A DNA stretch of 64,000 bases, from positions 52,878-116,877 of the forward strand of contig JAMCCL010000064.1 of the NCBI GenBank assembly GCA_024516035.1. The letters run 5' to 3'. Positions within the stretch are counted from its first letter, which is position 1. Each line of letters begins with the position of its first letter. Made by a program: the position numbers and the translations under genes. Of this stretch, positions 60,913-64,000 are shown piece after piece. The notes below the pieces were generated by a model. It was not told where the DNA came from, searched no databases, and worked only from the letters and a program-made list of their open reading frames with translations. The stretch is from Bactericera cockerelli (lineage: Eukaryota > Arthropoda > Insecta > Hemiptera > Triozidae).

Positions 60913-62284
60913 ATTGACTCTTAATTTAAAAATTTTTTGGCCAATTCAAAAAGTTTTAAATTTACTCGTAAGAATTCCGACGACAAAAAAAAATGAAAAT
61001 TAAAATATGAAAAGATGATAAAAAATGAGGAAAAAAATAAAAAAAAAAAATATGGGCTAAAAAAAATACATAATTATGAAAAGGGGCGGTAAAGGGCCCC
61101 CAAATTTTAATATATTTTTTAGGGCCAAAAACTCGATTTTTATTTTTTTTTTATAGTTTTGAATAGCTTATTCAAACAAAATTATGTTTAAAAGAGAGAA
61201 AGGTTGTGAAATTTAAAAAGGAAACAAAGTGTAGGGGGGAAAAAAAAAGGGGAAAAAGATAAAAAGAAAAATGGGGAAAGGGGATAAGGAAAAGCCGCAT
61301 CTGGAAATGGGGGAAAATTGAAAATTAGAATTGAAAGGTAATATAAGGGTGTCCCACGAACATGCAAAAAAATTAAAGGTAGGTTACGCAATGGGGCTTT
61401 CATAAAGAAAGTTGCGTAGGTCACTTTGTTTCGTTAAGGGTTTGCCCAAAACCCTTTTTTTCCCCCAAGGTCAAGGGTCGTTGGTTTTGGTTTGTACTTT
61501 TTCCCCAAAAATATGTAAGGGGAATTGGGTTTTGTAAGGAATTTTAGGAATATTTATTAAAATACTGTTGGTTTCCTCTAAAAAAATTAAACCCCAAAGA
61601 TCCCTATTAAAAAAATGTTAAAAATTTTCAAAAATTCTCTTTTTTTTTTCCCCTTGGTTTAATTGTGAAAAATTTTAAAGGGTAATTTGGGTTAGCACTG
61701 TTAAAAAAAATCCTGAGGACTTTTAAAATTTCGATAAAAAAGGCTCTGTTTATTTGAAAATGTTTTTAACCAAACCCCTATTTTTTGTTACTTTAATACA
61801 ACCTTTCTTTTTGCAACAGAAATGTTAAAAATTTAAAATTTAGAAAAGTATCAAAGAAATACAAATATTTTTCTTTCAACGAGGGCCCCCCCCCTGGTGA
61901 AGCATCACGCCCCCCCTAGACCCATTTTTTAGACTAAATTTTAGGTATGAGTGCGTCATATCAAATCATTTAGTTTAGGTGATAAACATGGGAAAATATA
62001 ATTTGGTTTTTCATTTTTTTTTTTTGGATCTCAAATAGTGGACCCAAAAAATTAAGAAATGAATCCCCAAAACAATGTGTTACCCCAAAAAAAAGACTCT
62101 TTAAAAGGCCGCACCTTAGCCAGATTTTTAAAAAAACGCACACCCTAAAGGGGTTTTAAAAATTACAAAACGAATTTTTTTTTAAAAAACCTTTTGTGTT
62201 GATTTCAAAAAAATCATAAAAATAGGGGGGGGCCTTTTTAAAAATTCCCCAAATTATTAAAAATCTGGAAAAGGGGGATCCAAA

Positions 62285-62402
62285 AATTCTAAAGGTCACA
62301 TTAAGTGTCTTTTTAGAGATATGAAAAGATTTTAGGGGGCAGATTTTTTTTTCGAGAAAATATCGAGATTTTTAAATCTCTTTTTAATGAGGCACCGTAT
62401 AT
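62285..62402 (+). repeat. Smeared mariner-type MITE fragment
   Basis: GGTCACATTAAGTGTCTTTTTAG..TATGAAAAGAT..CGAGAAAAT..TAATGAGGCACCGTAT corresponds piece by piece to 26165-26286. Confidence 0.55.
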
Positions 62403-63369
62403 CTTGCATTTCAGATTGGGAAAGTGAACTTTGGATTTAAAAGATACAAGAAAACTTATGCTTTTGTGGTGGCGCCTGGTTACGTGCCATGTGGATGTGT
62501 GGAAAGGGAACAACCCTTGGGTTTTTAAAAGGAATTGATTGAAAACAATAAGTTGATTTATACCAGCATGTCGAAAATTTTATTTTTGGAAAAAAAAAAA
62601 ACAGTTAGCCTCGGTTTTTTTCAGGCCGACCCCCATCGATTTCAAAAACATGCGAAAAAAAGGGGTTTGAAAGCACGAGGGCAAAAAAGAGGGGGAAGGG
62701 GTCCAAATTTAGATGGGAGAAATTCACCCGCCAGGCCTTAAATTTTTCTAAATTCTTCACTTTCTTTCGCTGTCGTGTGTTTCTGAAATAGATTTTGTGT
62801 TTGCAATGTATTTTCAGTTTCGTCCTCGTGCTGTTGGGAATTTTTTAAGCTGTGGTGTTTACTGCGAAAATTTAAAAAGAAAAAATTTTTCAATTTTTTA
62901 AAAAACATCGTCGGGTCTTCAAAGGGGTTTTTTTTGTAAAATTTTCCATAAATTTTAATTAAAAAACGGGTATTTTTTCCCTTTTTCGTTGGTAAATTTA
63001 ACTTGAAGGGCCCCCGCGTGTTAAAAAAAGGGTCATCTAAAAAAATTTCGGGAAAAAACAGGGCAAACCGGAAAAATAAGAGTTTTATTTTGTGTTTTAT
63101 TTTATTTGTTAAATTTTTAAAAAAATTTAAAACCGAAAATTATTACAATTTAGCAAAAATTTAATTCCAAAAAAAAGTACAAATTTTTTTCTGTGTCCTG
63201 TGATATATATTCATTTTAATTTGGTTAAATTTAATTAAAAAATTGCCTTTTCCTTTTATTTTAAATTTAAAAATACGTGATTTAAATTTCCTTTTTTATT
63301 AAGTTTTGGTTCATCCTCGTGGCTGTTTAGTTTAGCTGTTTTTTTTCATTAAAGTTGCAAAATTTCGCA

Positions 63370-63615
63370 ACAATGTAATGCCGGTGCCTTTGGGGACCGC
63401 CCAGGTGTGTGGGGGGGGCAAGGGTAGCCTAGCCCCCCCACCCCCCACAGTGGGCAATGCCAGAGAAGGACACGACCTGGACCAAACTTTGTGGGGGCCT
63501 GCCCCACCACACGACGACAAATCCCCAAGAGCACTTCGCCGTGTTGGGAATAAGGGGGGCGGTGGTCTCAGGACCGGGACCGGCAAGAGCGGGATACGGA
63601 TTTTTGAGTATTCTT
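63370..63615. other. GC-rich block, little smeared, unidentified
   Basis: About 245 bp of GC-rich sequence (GCCAGAGAAGGACACGACCT, CCACCACACGACGACAAATC, GACCGGGACCGGCAAGAGCG) inside AT-rich flanks. Short open frames exist on both strands (for example 63378-63620 plus, 63332-63586 minus) but none resembles a known protein. It could be a retroposon body or part of a coding exon. Confidence 0.4.
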
Positions 63616-64000
63616 TTTAGGGTCCATCCCAGAGTTCAAAAAAGATTTTTGGATCAATTTTTTTAAATTTTAAAAATGTTGGATTTAAAAGTATAAAATC
63701 AAAAGGATTTACCCCGAAATCCTAAAAATTCTAATATTTAAAAATTTGGTACAATCGCGTTGAAAATTCCACTTTTTTGTAAAAAATTTTGATTCACCCC
63801 TTTTTATCGCTATAACCAAAATCCTTTTTAACAAATTTGAGTAATTTTAAAAAGCTAAATACTGGTTCTCTTTTTCGCCTTATTAATTAATGTTTTAATA
63901 ATTTGCGATAGCTTTATATTTTTCTTCTTCAAAATTGGCAGAATTTGTTTGACCTAACTTTTGGGTGGACCCCTCTCTTGATTTTTTTGGGATAAGTACA

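Larger units (their letters stand above)
28101..64000. other. Low-fidelity, homopolymer-smeared sequence; no credible genes
   Basis: From about 28.1 kb almost every position lies in a run of three or more identical bases, including long G and C runs, which are rare before this point. SINE copies seen cleanly in 6940-7117 and 12715-12845 recur here with their non-repeated bases replaced by runs of a neighbour (for example the GGTTCGAAACC B-box becomes GGTTAAAACCC). This pattern points to a base-calling/consensus failure. Open frames are short, lysine/phenylalanine/glycine/proline-rich and match nothing. The smearing seems milder in parts of 59-64 kb. Stretches not listed separately below hold nothing I can identify. 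Confidence 0.85.

Noticed and set aside
28101..64000. The run-rich sequence as a genuine new class of homopolymeric DNA
   Set aside because: Known SINEs inside it are distorted in a systematic way relative to clean copies in the same window, which fits consensus error better than biology.

Overview
The window is nuclear DNA from an animal, most probably an arthropod. It has intron-rich genes with GT..AG splice sites, a decayed Jockey/R1-like LINE, RTE-type LINE tails, several tRNA-derived SINEs, a 5S-rRNA-derived SINE, a hAT MITE and many Tc1/mariner elements whose ends read CAGGGTG flanked by TA. The species cannot be fixed from sequence alone.

Gene content lies in 3.4-27.3 kb. (1) An organic anion transporting polypeptide (Oatp/SLCO family) gene on the + strand spans about 3.4-20.5 kb. 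All twelve coding exons can be traced, and the reading implies about 708 residues with 12 membrane segments and a Kazal-like cysteine loop. Two apparent one-base deletions, at the end of exon 10 and in exon 12, break the reading frame of this copy. (2) A complete cytoplasmic glutaminyl-tRNA synthetase (QARS), 779 residues and uninterrupted, lies antisense inside Oatp intron 8 (14.9-17.24 kb). It has a good Kozak start and a probable 64-nt 5'UTR intron. (3) The first three coding exons (214 residues) of the ribosome biogenesis factor RRS1 lie at 25.03-27.29 kb on the + strand. Its C-terminal part is not found. A short C2H2 zinc-finger-like exon with a good splice acceptor lies antisense in Oatp intron 4.

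The introns and intergenic spaces are mostly transposon debris: a LINE at 0.1-2.0 kb, a hAT MITE with 8-bp target duplication (2.3 kb), retroelement protein relics (4.8-5.3 and 22.7-22.95 kb), mariner transposase relics (5.4-5.8 and 13.3-13.9 kb), a 446-bp element with very long inverted repeats (22.05-22.49 kb), an RTE tail (23.6-23.9 kb) and an intact-looking 5S-SINE with an 11-bp target duplication (24.46-24.75 kb).

From about 28.1 kb to the end the character of the sequence changes abruptly. Nearly every base is stretched into runs of A, T, G or C. Copies of SINEs that are clean in the first 28 kb recur here with neighbouring bases overwritten by homopolymer runs. I read this as a failed consensus (unpolished noisy long-read sequence), not biology. 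Open reading frames there are not credible. What survives is a handful of recognisable repeats, a smeared CA microsatellite and a tandem array of roughly 74-bp units at about 50.5-51.7 kb.

I did not find a convincing new molecular system. The observations most worth checking are the nested QARS/Oatp arrangement with frameshifts and a base-composition change in the host gene, the 5S-derived SINE, the antisense zinc-finger exon, and the fidelity collapse at 28.1 kb.
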